Assembly (NCBI GenBank): GCA_022711195.1
Contig: JAKLFN010000087.1
Span: 1-8,569 of the forward strand
Direction of reading: 5' to 3'
Origin: Bacteroidota bacterium
GTDB taxonomy: Bacteria; Bacteroidota; Bacteroidia; Bacteroidales; VadinHA17
DNA length: 8,569 nucleotides
The notes below the pieces were generated by a model, which was not told where the DNA came from, searched no databases, and was given only the letters and a program-made list of their open reading frames with translations. Made by a program: the position numbers and the translations under genes. This document shows positions 7,485 through 8,569 of the stretch, piece by piece. Numbering within the stretch: position 1 is the stretch's first letter; each line of letters starts with the position of its first letter.

Positions 7485-7890
7485 CCCCGGCTGGCCTCTG
7501 TGGGTAGATCTGCCAGGTTAATGTTAGCTCTGAAAGAGTATATGTATGGGTAATCCCAGATAATCAGCCGGGAGTAGATCTGCCAGATGATTGTTAGCTC
7601 TGAAAGAGTATATGGATGGGTAATCCCAGGTAATCAGCTGTGGGTAGATCTGCCAGGTGAATGTTAGCTCTGAAAGAGTATATGGATGGGTAATCCCAGG
7701 TAATCAGCTGTGGGTAGATCAGCCAGGTGATTGTTAGCTCTGAAGGAGTATATGGATGGGTAATCCCAGGTAATCAGCCGGGAGTAGATCTGCCAGGTGA
7801 TTGTTAGCTCTGAAAGAGCGGATATATGAATAACCCCCGGCGGCCAGCCGGGGGTAGGCCAATCCAATGTCTTTTAGCTCTGAAGGAGCG
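7483..7890. repeat. 70-bp tandem repeat array, six copies (REP-like)
   Basis: The marker GTAGATC (GTAGGCC in the last copy) begins at 7504, 7574, 7644, 7714, 7784 and 7854; the marker TTAGCTCTGAARGAG begins at 7524, 7594, 7664, 7734, 7804 and 7874. Every interval is exactly 70 bp. The first four full units are nearly identical; unit 5 changes in its second half to a GC-rich hairpin and unit 6 is degenerate. Each unit has small palindromic cores: GGTAGATCTGCC, CTCTGAAAGAG and GGGTAATCCC. The array is entered at 7483-7496 by ACCCCCGGCTGGCC, whose exact reverse complement lies at 7842-7855. Because 70 is not a multiple of 3, reading frames rotate and the array cannot be coding. The TTAGCTCTGAAAGAG-plus-hairpin layout resembles REP-like elements of Bacteroidota from memory. 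Confidence 0.9.
7833..7855. repeat. GC-rich hairpin in the last repeat unit
   Basis: ACCCCCGGC (7833-7841) pairs perfectly with GCCGGGGGT (7847-7855) around a GGCCA loop: nine base pairs, eight of them G-C. The same position in units 1-4 carries a weaker version (TCCC...GGGA or CCCA...TGGG). It could act as a bidirectional barrier to transcription between the flanking minus-strand remnants, or be the recognition hairpin of the repeat. No T-run follows it on the + strand. Confidence 0.8.
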
Positions 7891-7901
7891 TCATGTATTT
7901 G

Positions 7902-8084
7902 TCAGGGAAAGTATAGGTTATTGATCAAAATACCAGCCTCTTCAATCAGTCTTCTGTACTCGTCCTCATATGCAAAAAGCTCACCTGAATGTTCCAATCT
8001 TAGGGCCGGAATATTATTCTTGGTACGTGTTACAATATGGTATAGATGCTGACGATAACGGCCCGGCAATATGGGGAGGTTGTT
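7902..8084 (-). pseudogene. Internally deleted IS200-like / REP-associated (Y1) transposase remnant
   Basis: A 60-residue frame on the minus strand from 8084 to TGA at 7904-7902. Its first part, YRQHLYHIVTRTKNNIPALR and then EHSGELFAY, looks like the N-terminus of Bacteroidota Y1 transposases. The rest, EDEYRRLIEEAGI then ILINNLYFP, looks like the extreme C-terminus (usually TFEDEYRRLL.E.GI..N..YF). These ends are normally separated by roughly 90 residues holding the HUH metal-binding motif and the catalytic tyrosine; both are absent. The junction is at about 7967/7968 and stays in frame. There is no ATG; an in-frame TAA lies just upstream at 8087-8085. It is therefore a catalytically dead relic. 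It sits beside the REP-like array that such enzymes are known to accompany. Identification is from recalled family sequence, not a search. Confidence 0.6.
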
Positions 8085-8251
8085 TTACCCGACGCGAGCA
8101 CCGGTCACGGTCATGATACTTTAACCATCAAACTGTCACGGTGCAGGAATTTAATTGCGGGCAGGTGCGCGTGTCCGGATACAAGTTTCAGCAGGATTTG
8201 TCTTGGGAGCGGGATTCTGCAAAAACCATGACGAACAACTTACCCATATTG
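8067..8251. repeat. 18-bp imperfect inverted repeat bounding a 185-bp segment
   Basis: CAATATGGGGAGGTTGTT (8067-8084) and AACAACTTACCCATATTG (8234-8251) are inverted repeats matching at 16 of 18 positions. Between them lie 149 bases with no supported gene; a second, shorter pair GCACCG (8097-8102) and CGGTGC (8139-8144) is nested inside. The left arm covers the first codons of the transposase remnant. No target-site duplication is evident outside the arms. It may be the end of a mobile element or a rearranged copy of the same sequence in opposite orientation. Confidence 0.6.
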
Positions 8252-8279
8252 TCCGTGTTACCCTTAGTATTATATTAAA

Positions 8280-8569
8280 TTATCTTTCGGATAGCAATTT
8301 AAAGAGGGGATCATTGATATAATAATTTGCTGTCCCCAGTTTCTTTTTTGTCAGGAGTTTGTCACCAGCAAGTTGGTTCAAATAATTGGCTGCAGTAATC
8401 CTTGAGACATCCAGGTCCCGCTGAATAAACTCAATTTTTGTGTATGGATGTTTAAAAAGGTTATTGAGTAAATCCTGACTGTAGAATTTGTAATTGTCTC
8501 GTAATGTGCGTTTATAGTTCATCATTAGCTCACGAATCTTGATGATCAAGTCAATAGTCTCTCTTGAAG
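8280..8569 (-). CDS. Fic family protein, C-terminal winged-helix part (5' partial)
   Basis: The minus-strand frame is open from the window edge to TAA at 8282-8280, showing the last 95 residues; it reads SRETIDLIIKIRELMMNYKR upstream of the TTG at 8549, so that TTG is internal. The visible part is the tail of Bacteroidota Fic proteins: an amphipathic helix, then FYSQDLLNNLFKHPYTKIE, a helix-turn-helix (RDLDVSRITAANYLNQLAGD) and a wing with NYYINDPLFKLL. The catalytic Fic domain with its HPFxxGNGR motif, which transfers AMP or another group from a nucleotide to a hydroxyl side chain, would lie outside the window. The winged helix may bind DNA or serve in dimerisation and autoregulation. The gene points toward the decayed transposase and repeat region. 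Confidence 0.85.
   Translation of the reverse strand, partial: SRETIDLIIKIRELMMNYKRTLRDNYKFYSQDLLNNLFKHPYTKIEFIQRDLDVSRITAANYLNQLAGDKLLTKKKLGTANYYINDPLFKLLSER

Noticed and set aside
7664..7867. Minus-strand 67-codon ORF in the repeats
   Set aside because: It is translated repeat: the same nucleotide unit read in rotating frames (70 is not a multiple of 3), giving recurring peptides with no family pattern.
7483..7890. CRISPR array
   Set aside because: The whole 70-bp unit is conserved, including what would be spacers, and no cas genes are near. It is a tandem repeat.
7867..8231. Plus-strand ORFs of 61 codons each (7867-8052 and 8046-8231)
   Set aside because: The first is antisense to the transposase relic, whose minus-strand frame gives recognisable protein ends. 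The second has no recognisable pattern and crosses the inverted-repeat arm.

Overview
The window looks like a chromosomal segment of a member of the Bacteroidota, probably of the Bacteroidales/Marinilabiliales type. Reasons: almost no Shine-Dalgarno sequences before start codons, a TAnnTTTG-type promoter motif, a mutase whose two halves read like Bacteroidetes MutA and MutB, a Bacteroidetes-style CxxS thioredoxin-like lipoprotein, a Fic protein with the winged-helix tail common in this phylum, and dispersed repeats typical of these genomes. No taxonomic marker was searched; this rests on family recognition.

Layout. (1) 2-967, +: the 3' part of a repeat-rich surface or fibre-like protein ending in a C1q-like domain; the gene begins before the window. 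(2) 968-1150: a short spacer with a hairpin, a dispersed repeat and a promoter-like motif. (3) 1151-2240, +: prfB (release factor 2), whose coding sequence is only complete if the classical +1 programmed frameshift at codon 22 is applied. (4) 2237-5722, +: overlapping prfB by ATGA, a 1161-residue methylmalonyl-CoA mutase that joins a MutA-like small-subunit barrel to a complete catalytic MutB-like subunit in one chain. (5) 5835-7340, +: a compact group of three envelope genes: a thioredoxin-fold lipoprotein with CPDS in place of CxxC, a DUF4190-like membrane protein and a DUF2752-like membrane protein. (6) 7281-8279: a decayed intergenic zone. It holds, on the minus strand, a 3' fragment resembling recX; then six copies of a 70-bp tandem repeat at exact 70-bp spacing; then a minus-strand remnant of an IS200/REP-associated (Y1) transposase with its catalytic middle deleted; then a spacer bounded by an 18-bp imperfect inverted repeat. 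(7) 8280-8569, -: the C-terminal end of a Fic family protein that continues past the window.

How it fits together: prfB and the mutase appear translationally coupled, so the autoregulated RF2 message may also carry the mutase of the succinate/propionate pathway. The three envelope genes form a likely operon. The right end appears to be a graveyard in which a REP-like array and its probable transposase relic sit next to a truncated recX. The most unusual features are the MutA-MutB fusion lacking the small subunit's B12-like domain, and the repeat array beside its probable mobilising enzyme's remnant.
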